DNA from: Litsea cubeba
Lineage: Eukaryota; Streptophyta; Magnoliopsida; Laurales; Lauraceae
NCBI GenBank assembly: GCA_012931725.1
Contig: CM022946.1
Span: 114,375,957-114,439,956 of the forward strand
Direction of reading: 5' to 3'
DNA length: 64,000 nt
Part shown: positions 35,248 to 46,607 of the stretch, in pieces
Position numbering within the stretch: position 1 is the first letter of the stretch
Layout: the number at the start of each line of letters is the position of its first letter
The notes under the pieces: generated by a model
Database searches by the model: none
What the model saw: the letters and a program-made list of their open reading frames with translations, nothing else
What the model was told of the DNA's origin: nothing
Translations under genes and position numbers: made by a program

Positions 35248-36000
35248 TCATACCTCTGGAAGAAGAAATGGATACAACTTCCTCACTTGGTCCCGAAGTT
35301 CCCAAGTGGCTTCTCGAGGACTATGGTGCTCCCACTGGACTTTCACCCAATGTATTGTCCGAGTCCTGAGAATTTGCTCCTTTGTGTCGATGATCTGAGA
35401 CGGTCGCTCCACATAAGTAACATCTGGCTGTAATTCCAATGGCTCATAGTGCAACACGTGCAAAGGGTCTTTGATATACTTTTTCAACATCGAGACATGA
35501 AAAACATTATGCACTGCTGACAACTCTGCTGGTAAAGCCAATTTGTAAGCAACTTCTCCAATTCTTTCCAAGATCTCGAATGGACCGATAAATCTCCGAG
35601 ATAACTTCCCTTTTTGCCCAAATCTCAATGTTCCCCACGTCGGTAAAACCTTAAGAAATACATGTTCACCTATTTCAAACTGAAGATCTCTTCTCTTCAT
35701 GTCTGCATAACTTTTCTGCCGGCTTCTAGCAATTTTCAACCGATCATGAATTTGCTTCACTTGCTCACTGGTATCACTAACAATAGATGGGCCATGAAAA
35801 CTTCTGACACCTATCTCTTCCCAACAAATTGGGGTTCTGCATCTACGGCCATACAACGCTTCGAATGGTGCCATACCGATACTAGAGTGATAACTATTAT
35901 TGTATGCAAACTCACATAATGGGAGACTCTTCTGCCAGTCCTTCCCAAACTCAAGGACGCAAGCTCGCAACATATCCTCCAGTGTCTGATTAGTCCTTTC
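35248..36000 (-). pseudogene. Integrase C-terminal half with chromodomain-like tail, element E
   Basis: The frame reads from ERTNQTLEDMLRACV at the 36000 breakpoint to the stop at 35248. It includes the region just after the catalytic Glu (SERT position), GPFEILERIGEVAYKLALP, and the chromodomain-like IHWVKVQWEHH with REATWELRDQV. The HHCC domain and both catalytic aspartates are missing. It is about 75% identical to element C integrase by eye and of the same clade. Upstream it abuts the inverted gag block head to head. Confidence 0.9.
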
Positions 36001-38510
36001 GAGGCAATCTTCTAGTCAGGGCAACCCAAAGAAAACCGAAGTTTCAAGGTCAACCCTCAGGTGGTCAGAAACCACTGTGTAGACGGTGTGGAAAGAATCA
36101 CCCTACTGAGCAGTGCTACAAGGAGACTGGGGCATGTTTTCATTGTGGACAGCTTGGACATCAAGTTCGAGATTGTCCCAACGGTGGTAGTCAGTTACCA
36201 AAATCCCAGCTAGTAGCTTCTCGTACTCCGGCGCAGCCATGGAGAGCAGCACCTCCGCAGGGGCCACAACAGATTTATCGAGCCCCACAACAGCAGCAGT
36301 TGTACCGAGCACCAGCTCCTCACTATCAGCAGTATAGGGGTGCAGCGCCACAGCAGCAGAGGCCAGCGCTAGGTCAGCAGAGGCCAGTTCAGGGACAACA
36401 GAGGCCATTTCAGCAATACAGGCAGCAACCAGTGGGTCAACCAAGAGCACCAAGGCCAGTCCAAGGGCAGCAGAACCAAGCCTATCAGATGGGCAAAGTG
36501 TATGCATTTACGCATGAGGATGCAGATGCTTCTGCAGAAGTGGTGGAAGGTATTGTTCTAATCTCAGAGGTAGAAGCTAAGGCCATTTTGACCCTGGCTC
36601 TACACATTCATTTGTTTCTCATGATTTTGCTAGACATATCAATGAGGCTATAGTGAGATTAGATGTTGCTTTAGTAGTGGGTACCCCAGTGGGCACGCAG
36701 GTCCGTTGTCACCAATATTTTCCGAGTACTCGAGTTCAGGTCGGAGATTTCATCTTACCTGCATACCTGATTCTTTTAAGGATGAAGGATTTCGATGTCA
36801 TACTTGGTATGGATTGGCTAGCGACCTATAGAGCAGTGATGGACTGTTTTAACAAAACCATCAAGTTGTCACTGCATTCAGACACTGTTGAATTCGTTGG
36901 GCAAAGGAGATCGATTCAGACATGCCGGATCTCGGCACTGAAAGCAGAAAGATTGTTGAAATCTGGATGCGAAGGATACTTGGCGTTTATCACGGAGGAT
37001 AAACAGTCAAAAGGGGTGGAGGATATTCCAGTGGTCTGTGAGTTTCCGGATGTTTTTCCCGATGAGATTCCAGGCTTACCTCCAGTCAGAGAGATAGATT
37101 TCTCAATTGAATTGGTACCAGGGACAGCTTCTATTTCTAAAGCTCCATATAGAATGGCTCCAGCAGAACTCAGAGAGTTGAAAACCCAATTGCAGGATTT
37201 GTTGGACAAGGGATTTGTGAGACCAAGTGTATCACCTTGGGGTGCACCGGTCCTGTTTGTGAAGAAGAAAGATGGCTCCATGAGGATGTGTATAGATTAT
37301 AGACAACTCAATCAGGTCACAATCAAGAACAAATACCCTCTCCCCAGGATCGATGAGTTGTTTGACCAGCTTCAGGGAGCTGAATATTTCTCAAGATAGA
37401 CTTGAGATCAGGATATCACCAGCTCAGAGTTCGAGATCAGGATATTCAGAAGACGGCATTCAGGACAAGATATGGCCACTACGAGTTTTTAGTAATGCCG
37501 TTTGGATTAACCAATGCTCCAGGAGTATTTATGGCCTTGATGAATAAGATATTTACTCCATTTCTCGACCAGTTCATCGTTGTTTTCATAGATGACGTAT
37601 TAGTGTATTCTCGGTCTCGAGAAGATCATGAGCAGCATTTGAGATCAGCATTGCAGACTTTGAGAGATCATCAACTCTATGCCAAGTTGAGTAAGTGTGA
37701 ATTTTGGCTTGAGCAAGTCATTTTCTTGGGTCACATCATCAGCAAGGAAGGATTGGCGGTAGATCCAGGAAAGATTGAGGCAGTGGTCAAGTGGCAGAGA
37801 CCCATGTCTATTACAGAGATTCGTAGTTTCTTGGGTTTACCAGGTTACTACAGGAGATTTGTGAGAGGATTTTCATCGATTGCTGCTCCATTGACCAGAT
37901 TAACACGAAAAGATGTGTCTTTCGTGTGGACTGACGAATGTGAAGCAAGTTTTCAGGAGTTAAAGAATAGGTTGACTACCGCTCCAGTACTCACATTGCC
38001 TACAGACAATGGTAGATTTGTCATTTACACAGATGCTTCAAAGGTTGGATTGGGTTGTGTGCTCATGCAGGATGGCAAAGTAGTGGCTTATGGCTCTAGA
38101 CAATTGAAAGAGCATGAGAAAAAGTATGCCACTCATGATTTGGAACTTGCAGCAGTAGTCATGGCATTGAAGATGTGGCGTCATTACCTTTACGGTGAGA
38201 AGTTTGAAATTCATTCAGACCGTAGAAGTCTCCAATATTTGTTTACTCAGCCTGAATTGAACATGAGACAGACCCGGTGGATGGAATACATGAAGGATTT
38301 TGACCTTCCAATCAAATATCATCCCGGGAAAGCCAATGTAGTGGCTGATGCATTGAGTCGAAGAGTAGTAACTAATGCATGTTTGAGAGCAGAATGGTCT
38401 TGGGCAAAAATTTTCCTCGATTTGGGTGTGACTTTGTATCCAATTGATGATAAGGTTATGTTGGCTCACATGTTTGTTTGGGAACCAGAGATCTTGAACA
38501 GGATCAAAAA
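36001..38510 (+). pseudogene. Inverted gag(C-term)-protease-RT-RNase H block of element E
   Basis: Read on the plus strand: two zinc knuckles (CRRCGKNHPTEQC, CFHCGQLGHQVRDC), a Gln/Pro-rich linker, protease DPGSTHSF, RT with FIDDVLVYS and RNase H ending ADALSR, then about 50 residues of connection. There are two single-base frameshifts. One is a lost T in the T-run before the protease DPGS (about 36588); the other is a lost A in TTCTCAAGATAGAC (about 37395), inside the RT SKIDLRSGYH motif. Otherwise open frames run 36003-36588, about 36590-37399 and 37402-38547. The block's end at 38510 abuts the minus-strand PBS. Gag before the knuckles is absent. Confidence 0.92.
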
Positions 38511-38511
38511 C

Positions 38512-38526
38512 CTGGCTCTGATACCA
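38512..38526 (-). promoter_or_regulatory. Primer-binding site of element E (tRNA-iMet)
   Basis: Minus strand TGGTATCAGAGCCAG, two bases from the 5' LTR end. It proves that the right LTR is the 5' LTR of a minus-strand element. Confidence 0.93.
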
Positions 38527-38528
38527 AC

Positions 38529-41258
38529 TGTCACGTCCCCAAAATAAGAATTGGGGAAAAACGTGAAAATTAAAATTTTAAATTCAAATTCCTGTGTTTA
38601 ATACAACACAAGCTTCCAAAAGTGGACCCACATAAAATTTCAACATGTGGTGAGTCAAAATAAATTTCATTAAATGCAACGGAAGCTATATTCAATTGGT
38701 ATTCAAAGTAATGAACCATCACGAAAATCAAATAAACAAAATAATTCAAGTTGCAAAAATGAATAAAACAATTACTAAGAAAGGTTTATCATTGAGGAAA
38801 GTTCATCTAAGGAATTACTAAGATGACGTTCTCTCTAATGCAGGCTCAGACGGCTCCGAAACCGTCTCCGGCGTCCCACTCGGGTTCGTCAGTTGGCTCA
38901 AACGTTTGAAACGTTTGATCCTCCTCCGTTTCCTCGGTAAAGTAGGGCTCGGTACCTATGCACCAAATATTACAAAGTAAATAGCAAGTACATAATCATA
39001 ATTCAAAATTAAATATCATGACGAGAAGAATATAGACAAGTGTGATCATATAGAAGCAAATGTGAAGATATACGCGAATGAACGTATGACATAAATCCAA
39101 ATAAAACAAATGGAGCAATAAGATTCACACGGAGACAAGTGTCCCCGTTGTGGGTGGTCAACCCTACATAATCGGGAAAGCCCGTCCATAACGTCGGTGG
39201 TCAACCGATCAATAAACAAAAATCAGGATAACCTGTTCACATTCATAGCGGATTATAAGTGATCCGGACACATCGGTGATCAACCGTCCATATACGATCT
39301 GCAGTCGTTCAAAAATGACCAACATAAAGGAAACATATATGCATAATAGACCCGAATAATAAGGCTCCGACACAAGAGTCCTAAGTCAAAATAAAGTGCT
39401 GGCCATTCCACATTCATATCATAATACAGAATTTGCCAAGCCACTTTATAGTCCATAACACAATAGGGTGTGCATCTAAAGGAATAGATATCCTAAATCA
39501 ACATATATATATGCATGCGAAGGTCAAGAATAATCACAAACCAATCCTAAGGTTAAATATATGGTTTCGTACCCAACAACCACTGGAATCTCTAAATAGA
39601 TAAAAGGTCAACGCATCCATTCTAAATTAATGGTGCATAAATCCAATTAAGGATTTTCCAATAGAGATGGGTTGAACTTAAATCCACTAGGATTTCCCCG
39701 AGGTTATATGAAGCACTAAACCCCATGTTAGTAAGATACCGCTTGCCCGGACGGTATTTACTCAGGTCCAATGATCCATTTAATAAAGTATAAACATATA
39801 ATATTAACCCATTAAAAATCAAAGATACCATTTAAAAATTAATTTGTATTTATAAATCAACTAAGGCCCTTTCTTCAAATTCTTAACACTAATGGGGTGT
39901 ATGGGAAAGCTATATAAAGTTGGACTTCTTTTTCCAAGACAAGTCCAAGTCAAGGTCAACACTCATATTATAATAGATTAACACCAAGTGGTATCTCTCT
40001 CCTCATGTATATCCAGAGAGCCAAACCACTCTCTTTGTGCATGACAGAACCCATTCAATTCCAGAAGTGAAAGTCACGCCTGATGTAGCATGGACACTAA
40101 GATAGTGGGCCCCACCATCTCCAATCCCAGGATCACCCTCACACAATGGACGCCCAACCATGTATATGCGGATGCGTGGGCTAGATTTGTAATCACATCA
40201 GCCAATGGACCCCACCACTAACTGATATCCAAAAATAAAACCATCCCCCTTGATGATTGACACCTCAAACCTTGTAAACCTTAGATCAGTGGTCAGATGG
40301 GACCCAATCCTTATTTCATTTCAATACCCATACAAGCCATAACCGTCCCTGCATGCCCACTTCATTACACTTCATTACAGAACCCATTCATGGAATGAGA
40401 AGGCTACACGTCCAAGGGGTGTATGGATAGTGGGCCCCACTTATTAAGAACCCAAGATGGGTGTATTCTCCAAGGTCGCCCAGGCATGTTTGGCTACAGG
40501 AACGGACCAGATCTGTCCACGGCCCACATCAAGATTAAATAAAAGAAAGTAGAGTAAATCAAACCTTAGGGCATAAAAATGGGTTTCTACATGCAAATCA
40601 AGGAGAAAAACAAATATTAAATTTATAAATCATGATTAGGTACTTGCCTTTTACCGGGGTTGAAGAAAACGCACAGACCCTAATACCCAAATCAAGATTC
40701 CCACAGCGCTCGAGAATAATCCTATCACCAATCTGACATAAGAGATGGAAAAGAAATGCCCAAATGAGCAGATCTATTATAACCCTACCCAAAACCTAAC
40801 ATTGGAAAAGAAGAAGATAACCTAAGAGTATAGATTTACTTCTCTAATGGCTTGAGGAGAGGGTTACCTGAGATAAGAAGGTCGAACCAAGAATGATGGT
40901 ATCCTCTGATCTTGATTCTGATGGCTAGATCTCAAAGCTGGTATGGCTTGGGATGCTGAAAAGAGGAAGAAGAAGAAGAACGATCGGGACAGGAATAGTT
41001 GTAGAGGAAGAGATAAGGATGTGCATTCGTAATAAGAGGATAAGGTTAAGAGAATAATGGGCTTAAGTCATTGGGTCGGGTCAAACTGCGGGTCAGGACA
41101 TCTACCCATTAGCCCGACTCACCGATTCAAACATCTAATCTATCGTGTGCCCCACTAAATTCTACCCACTTAAATAACTAAAATACATTTAATTAAAATA
41201 ATAGTAATATTCTAATTAAAATATAATTATAAATTATAAATGGGACCCGAATCTTACA
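38529..41258 (-). repeat. 5' LTR of element E
   Basis: 2730 bp, about 99.7% identical to 32480-35208. Ends TGTCACGTCC and AATCTTACA on the plus strand. Confidence 0.95.
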
Positions 41259-41263
41259 TAAAA
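41259..41263. repeat. Target-site duplication of element E (right)
   Basis: TAAAA, matching 32475-32479. Confidence 0.88.
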
Positions 41264-43195
41264 ACCATCTATAGATCATCCCATCTGCAATTATAAAATG
41301 TTTTTTCTTATGTTTGTTGCTATTCTTAACCTTACTTATGAGATCTATGAATTGATTGGGTTCATTGTTAATGCTACACTACTAAAATATTTTTATGTTT
41401 GCTGCACTATGTATTCCCTTTTCTTTTTACCAAAAAAATGAAAAAGCCTTTTCTTTTGATGCCATTGATAATATTTATCTTTCAATTTACTTAGGTTTCT
41501 TACTTTGACAGCATTTTTTAGGTGGGTATTTCTCTATCGTTTTTCTTTTTTGTTTTTGTTTGGTGTTTGTAATCTTTGATAGGTATGCTTTCAATTAAGG
41601 AAAATGCTTTCAATTAAGGAAACATAAAGTAAATCATGTGTCAATGATCAGCAATGGCTCACATATTGGGTGTTGCATTCTCTACTTACACTCTTCGAGC
41701 TTATATTTGCCAACGTCATTGAGTGGTAAGTGTGTATTCTGAGAATTGTAGTATTTTGTTGGAATACTTAAAAACCACTTCTCTGTGAATGCTTCCAACA
41801 TCTCTATAGGCTTCAAATGGGCCCTAAGGCCCAGTCCAGATTATAACCTATTAAAGAAATGAGGCCTAGTTAGAAGTTTAGGCCTGGCTTATTAGGCCTG
41901 TATCTATGTGACTCTTTGTGAGCTTTACCAACCAACTACATGCTGTAAAAAAAGATGGCATTCTCAAGTGAGCTGATTTTGCAATATATTTGGAATTGGG
42001 TTCCTTGGAACTAACAAAAAAATCACATGCTTCAGAGAAACAAAATGGTGGGCACTTGCATCTAAAACTTCTAATCCATAACAAGCAATAGGACATTTCC
42101 AAAACAAATTGGTGTTAAGAGATAAGCTGTTATATATATTACAACCACCACCACCATCATTACCAAACCTTTATCACATCTATATATGGTCAGTAAATAT
42201 GTTGTTATTACCAAACCTTCATCCCATCTATTCTTCATAATTTTTTGTCAAGTTCTTTGTTTTTCTTTTTATCTATAGTGATTTAACATTTGTCGTAGAG
42301 TAGTGACTTTTATTTAGATTTGACTGTTACAATTAGTGTGTGTGGACTATCTTTGATACATTTTTTTTTTGTTATTTAAAGTCTCTCACACATCCATTAT
42401 TTTTTCTTACCATAACTACTTCTATATTATCCTGGACTAGTGGTGATCCATAAGCTACATGCATCAAAGTTTGCAGGCTTTGAGAGGCCATGACAAGATC
42501 TTTCTTATGATTGGAGACGTTATCATGACATTGGTCTACAAAGAGGAAGGTGGAAGAAATATGAAGAACATCAAAATCAAGACAACTCCATTGAAAGAAG
42601 AATATAGCACGTGATGGGAGATGGTGGAAACCAGAGCATTGGAGCCAATGTTGATGCCTTTTGATTTGTAAGGGTTTGGTTTATAATTCTTGTGGCAGGC
42701 GTTGTGTACATATAAGAATTCCTATAGATATGAGCTGTGCAATATTTTGTGTAAAATTGAGTGATGCTGGCTACACTCATATTTTGAGTGTCTGAAGGTA
42801 ATTTGTATGGATTTTATTCTATCAATATATAATGACGTATGTCGAGCTGTTGTATAGTTCATTTATCAAACGTTCACTTGCTATTTGTATTATTCATAAA
42901 AGACAGAAGCATGATTTCTTATGGCATAAAGTCTTGAATACAAAAAGCTATGCATATGAAGTGTAGGAAGGTTGGGAGAAAGGGAGCACTTACACAATTA
43001 CTAAGACAACATGCAAGAAGTGTTCCATTTTTCATGTTCAAGACCAAATTACATTGTGAATATAATCAGATGCATAAACAATGATTCTACATGTCCATGG
43101 CGCATCCACGCTTCTATGGTGGAGGCTGGTCCCCCATTTCAAGTCAGCCTGTGCCCATTGTTTAAAGATCTGACATATCAATCTGAGCAGCATCC
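41264..43195. other. AT-rich intergenic stretch, no supported gene
   Basis: All frames are short and none shows a family motif. 42460-42620 has a modest open stretch (GHDKIFLMIGDVIMTLVYKE) of unknown meaning. A direct repeat of ATTACCAAACCTTYATC occurs near 42160 and 42210. I see no RNA gene. Confidence 0.5.
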
Positions 43196-43460
43196 ATGAG
43201 TCTTTCCCATTCTTTAAAGATCACATTTTAAAATCGAGGCCATCAACTTGCTGGATAACAAATTTGAGACTGAAATATGTAAAGGACGGTAACAATTTCG
43301 TTGTTGGAATATTTGTAATTTGGTATTCTTGGTAACCTCCGTGAGCCTTTTTCATTGTTTATGTATCTCAATATATAGTCAAGGCCAATCTCGTTGCTGG
43401 GAGCGAAAAAAGGAACAAAAAACTCTAAAGATCATAATGATATCGTTATCAAAAACTTTA
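43196..43460 (+). repeat. GATATC-ended repeat, dimer, locus 2
   Basis: Copies at about 43196-43308 (ending ACAATTTCGTTGTTGG, degraded palindrome) and 43342-43460 (ending GATATCGTTATC). It immediately precedes the TTCGAA hairpin array. Confidence 0.7.
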
Positions 43461-43493
43461 TAGGGAAAGCAAAGCCATTTTCCAGAGTGCCCA

Positions 43494-43656
43494 AAGGTTC
43501 GAACCCTCACTTTGTGGGTTCGAACCTTCTCTTGCCGCCCTTCCAAAGCCATTTTTCAGAGAGCACAAAGGTTCGAACCCTCAAAGAGAGGGTTCGTACC
43601 TTTGGAGCCTACCCTTTCTGGGCTAAATTCTAGAGAGCCTGATGGTTCGAACCCTG
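43494..43656. repeat. TTCGAA hairpin array, first block (3 units, 74-bp period)
   Basis: Units start at 43494, 43568 and 43642, exactly 74 bp apart. The first two have AAGGTTCGAACCCTCA, a short loop, and the inverted GGGTTCGAACCTT (GTACC in the second). The third keeps only one arm (GGTTCGAACCC). Confidence 0.9.
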
Positions 43657-43904
43657 GCTTTTAGGGTGTTTTTATATTGCTCAATGAAGGCTTTTCCACT
43701 AAATATAGCTGTTATTCTTAGTATTGTTGATGGTGACGTTATGAAATGTTATATAAAGGGATTGTAATGTTCTTGAGCTCCTCTGTTCTCCTTTCTTTTT
43801 CTTTTTTCTGTTAACCTTTTTGTTTGGTGGCACAAAGTCTGGAACCATTGTTGTACTTTGTAATTTGTAAAGAATAGCATTTGGTCCATGAAGTACAAAA
43901 AATA

Positions 43905-44240
43905 TAGGTTCGACCCTTTCTTTGAGGGTTCGAACCTTTATCCTCTCTGGAAAATGGCTCTGGATGGGCAACAATTGAAGGTTTGGACCCTCAAAGAAAG
44001 TGTTCGAACCTTCGGGCTCTCTGGAATTTGGCCCAGGAAGGCAGTGAAGTGAAGGTTCAAACCCTCAAAACGAGGGTTCAAACCTTTATTCTCTCTAGAA
44101 TTTGGCCCAGGACCGCAAGGAAGTGAAGGTTCGAACCCTCATCTAGAGGGTTCGAACCTTCGGGCTATCTGGAATCTGGCCCAGGAAGGCAATGAAATGA
44201 AGGTTCGAACCCTCACAATGAGGGTTCAAACCTTTGGGAT
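43905..44240. repeat. TTCGAA hairpin array, second block (5 units, 73-74-bp period)
   Basis: Units start at 43905, 43978, 44052, 44126 and 44200. Each is a hairpin of about 14-16-base arms (AAGGTTCGAACCCTC / GAGGGTTCGAACCTT). Units are joined by a conserved spacer of the type TCTCTGGAATTTGGCCCAGG. Several arms have C-to-T or G-to-A changes at CpG (TTCAAA for TTCGAA). Between the blocks, 43657-43904 is unique with a pyrimidine-rich run. Confidence 0.92.
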
Positions 44241-44502
44241 GCGCCACCACAATAATATTTTTTTCAGCTTTGGCCAATATCTAAATCAGTTCTAATGGTG
44301 GTGATCCTAAAGTTGTCATTGCAAATACCAAAATTTATCTGGTACAACAAAAAACGTGAATATATTGTTAGATGTTGACAGAACAATGTCCCTTTAATCT
44401 GATTTGAGAAACATTATTTAAATTGTATAATGTGTGATGATTATTTATCGGAACTGAACAATGGGACTATTTTGATTTCATCATGGTTTAAATGTTATCT
44501 AG

Positions 44503-44609
44503 GCAAAGAGAGCTGGTTCAATGGTGAAAAATCGAACAGTTGCAGCTAAGTGGTGTCAAATAATTGAACAAATGGAAACCCAAGTTACAGCCATTCTTCA
44601 AGAAGAAAG
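44503..44609 (+). other. Possible isolated exon of an unidentified gene
   Basis: The frame AKRAGSMVKNRTVAAKWCQI continues to TAILQEE and is bounded by TTATCTAG before and GTAAAT after, good plant splice-site matches. Composition looks protein-like. No family recognised and no neighbouring exon could be assigned, so it may be a stranded gene fragment. Confidence 0.25.
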
Positions 44610-44671
44610 GTAAATCTATGTCTTCCGCGTGAGGTTTGCTTGCATCTTTTGTTCTTTTCTACTTAACAAAT

Positions 44672-45757
44672 ACATCTCTAGACAAATGGGAAAAAATAAA
44701 AATCAGCCATTGAATTGGCCCAACATTAAAGTCCATTGGTGAATGAGGAATTTTGCATCTAGTCTATTCATTGTAAGAGCTACCTCTTGAGCATGTTCAA
44801 ATCCTCTAAGACTTGAAGACTTCTTTCAATTGGCTCAGCATATCATACATGTTATACGACACGGAAAACCGTTTTGAAACTTAACTAAGAATTTGAAGAT
44901 CATCTCTAACATTGAAAGGCGAAGTAATGATCACGTTGACTTGATTCATAATACAAAAAGATAAATCCCTTCGTATTGGATTCCTAACATAAAAATGCCG
45001 CCAAACAGTTTTGATAGATTGATTAAAAACTCAAGAATCCTCGAGCTTTGTCAAAGTTGGCATTGGGCTTCCTTACAGGAAAGACTTGATGATGGGAAGA
45101 GCCAGCTTGGGTTTGTCAAGAGGAATTGATGACCAGCTCCCCTCACTGTGACAAGAGTGAGGCCTTCATACCCTTGGACCCATCCTCCTACCTGTAATAG
45201 CACATTACAAGTGTCTGTTTACTAGCAAAACTTATTCCTTCGTACCAAGCATGCCAAGGAGTAATAGATGGAAGAATTCGAGCTTCTATACTGTGTTGGG
45301 TCGATACAACGGCTACTAGACATTACCCAAGTAGTAAAAGCTCACATAAGAATCATGTTGAAACAACCTATGGCCACAACAATTATATGTAGATGATCAA
45401 CTTTAAAAAAAAAAGAAAAAAAAAAGAGAACAAAGCAAAACAAAAACTGTTAATGCAACCTCTTCGACTTTCTTTTTTAACTATCCCGGGCATTCAGCCA
45501 AACTATTAATGCAACCTACATCAGTGGTAGATACCATTTCCATGTTAAAGGGGTAAGATGAAAGTATCACTAGTCACCACTAGAAAAGAAAATTTGCTCC
45601 TGCTGAGTGGACTGCTTATACAGCTCCTCTCTGTTAGGGGCCACTCCACTGGGACCACCTTTGATCAGTGTAGCTACTTTCACACTTTTATCCCACATGC
45701 TAGACCTAGTACCATGTCCAATTTCATACTCAAGATCTTTTTATGATCTTGCAAATA
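44672..45757 (-). repeat. Inverted copy of the 30580-32075 segment (empty site of element B)
   Basis: Reverse-complement match to 30580-32075. At the point where the left copy begins after the B LTR (GGCTATTTGCAAGATC), this copy reads on without interruption into GATTTGCATAGGCTATTTGC, i.e. the target without element B. Confidence 0.85.
45031..45313 (-). pseudogene. Second SCPL pseudogene fragment, inverted copy
   Basis: The last exon (45191-45031) is 161 rather than 162 bases. One base is lost inside the codons for GAGHQVP, so the catalytic His region shifts frame. Most of the preceding intron and the exon end are deleted; the exon is recognisable only at 45240-45313 (PSITPWHAWY region). Same family as 31310-31714 and non-functional. 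Confidence 0.75.
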
Positions 45758-46090
45758 GCCTATGCAAATCGAAAGTCCAACCAAATAGGCCCCTTCATTC
45801 GTTTATACAAACACTTGTACACACAGAAAGAAATTGATCAGGTTTCTTGCATTCTTACGGGATATATTTAAAAAACAATATAAACCATGATTAACTTCTT
45901 GAGGAAATTTATTATCATAAAAATTACATGTGAATGTGATTTCAAGCATACAAACAATAGGAAACATTTTTTTTTAAAGAAAGAAAAGGCTTAGAAGATC
46001 AAGCAAGAACTTTAGCCGTAGTGAGAACAATAGTTTCTAAACTTGTAACGGAGATGTAACAAAAAGCCCAGTCATGGGGACAAGCATATT

Positions 46091-46193
46091 TCAATAAAGA
46101 TTAACTGGTTGAGACATTTCATCAAACACTTTGTGGGCATATGAGATGAATTCAAACTTATCCAAGATGTGGGGGGTTCTGTCATGTTCAATC
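46091..46193 (-). pseudogene. Pentatricopeptide-repeat (PPR) scrap
   Basis: Minus strand reads ISYAHKVFDEMSQPVNLY then TGA. The (A/Y)xKVFDEM block is the hallmark of PLS-class PPR proteins, organellar RNA-binding factors. Only about one motif is present, so this is a fragment or a coincidental match. 45758-46090 shows nothing else. Confidence 0.35.
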
Positions 46194-46607
46194 TCTATTC
46201 TTTTTTTTTGGACTTGCATATCATTAAACAAAGCGAGATCATCATCTTTTTATTTGAGTTTTAAAGTCACCCTCCAGACCGAGTCCATGCATGTGATTCT
46301 GTGTTCTAAGGAAACCATTAATGAAAAAAGAAAAAAAAACACGCAGTGCAAATTTCAAAAGAAGTATTGCAGACGAAGAAGAAAAGAGAAGTAAAAGAAT
46401 TGAAGAAATATAAAGAAATATCTACCAGTCCATGCATGTGCTTGTTTCCGTCTAGATGAAAAGAACATGGATTGTAGAGATCATTACCAAGAGGCAGAGA
46501 GAATGGAAATGGCTTTGAAATTTCAATACATGGAGCAAATGGAAATGTTTCAACGCTTCTATGCATTGTATGGTCCAAAGCCAACGCAGCCAGCGAACTT
46601 TCATCAT

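Larger units (their letters stand above)
32480..41258 (-). mobile_element. Element E: young Tekay-type chromovirus with an internal inversion
   Basis: An 8.8-kb insertion flanked by TAAAA. The LTRs (32480-35208 and 38529-41258) differ by nine substitutions and one indel that I could find, so the insertion is recent. By LTR ends, PPT (left) and PBS (right) the element is on the minus strand, and the integrase fragment agrees. The block 36001-38510, holding the gag end, protease, RT and RNase H, is on the plus strand. Leader, most of gag, the integrase start and part of its core are missing. The element therefore cannot encode a working set of proteins, but it keeps the cis signals needed for mobilisation in trans. 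Confidence 0.93.

Noticed and set aside
36103..36507. 134-residue minus-strand ORF opposite element E gag tail
   Set aside because: Shadow of the Gln/Pro-rich gag linker read in the plus direction.
43494..44240. CRISPR-like regular array or cluster of tRNA genes
   Set aside because: Spacers are themselves conserved, units are internal hairpins, and no acceptor stem or cloverleaf surrounds the GGTTCGAACC motif. The setting is a plant nuclear genome.
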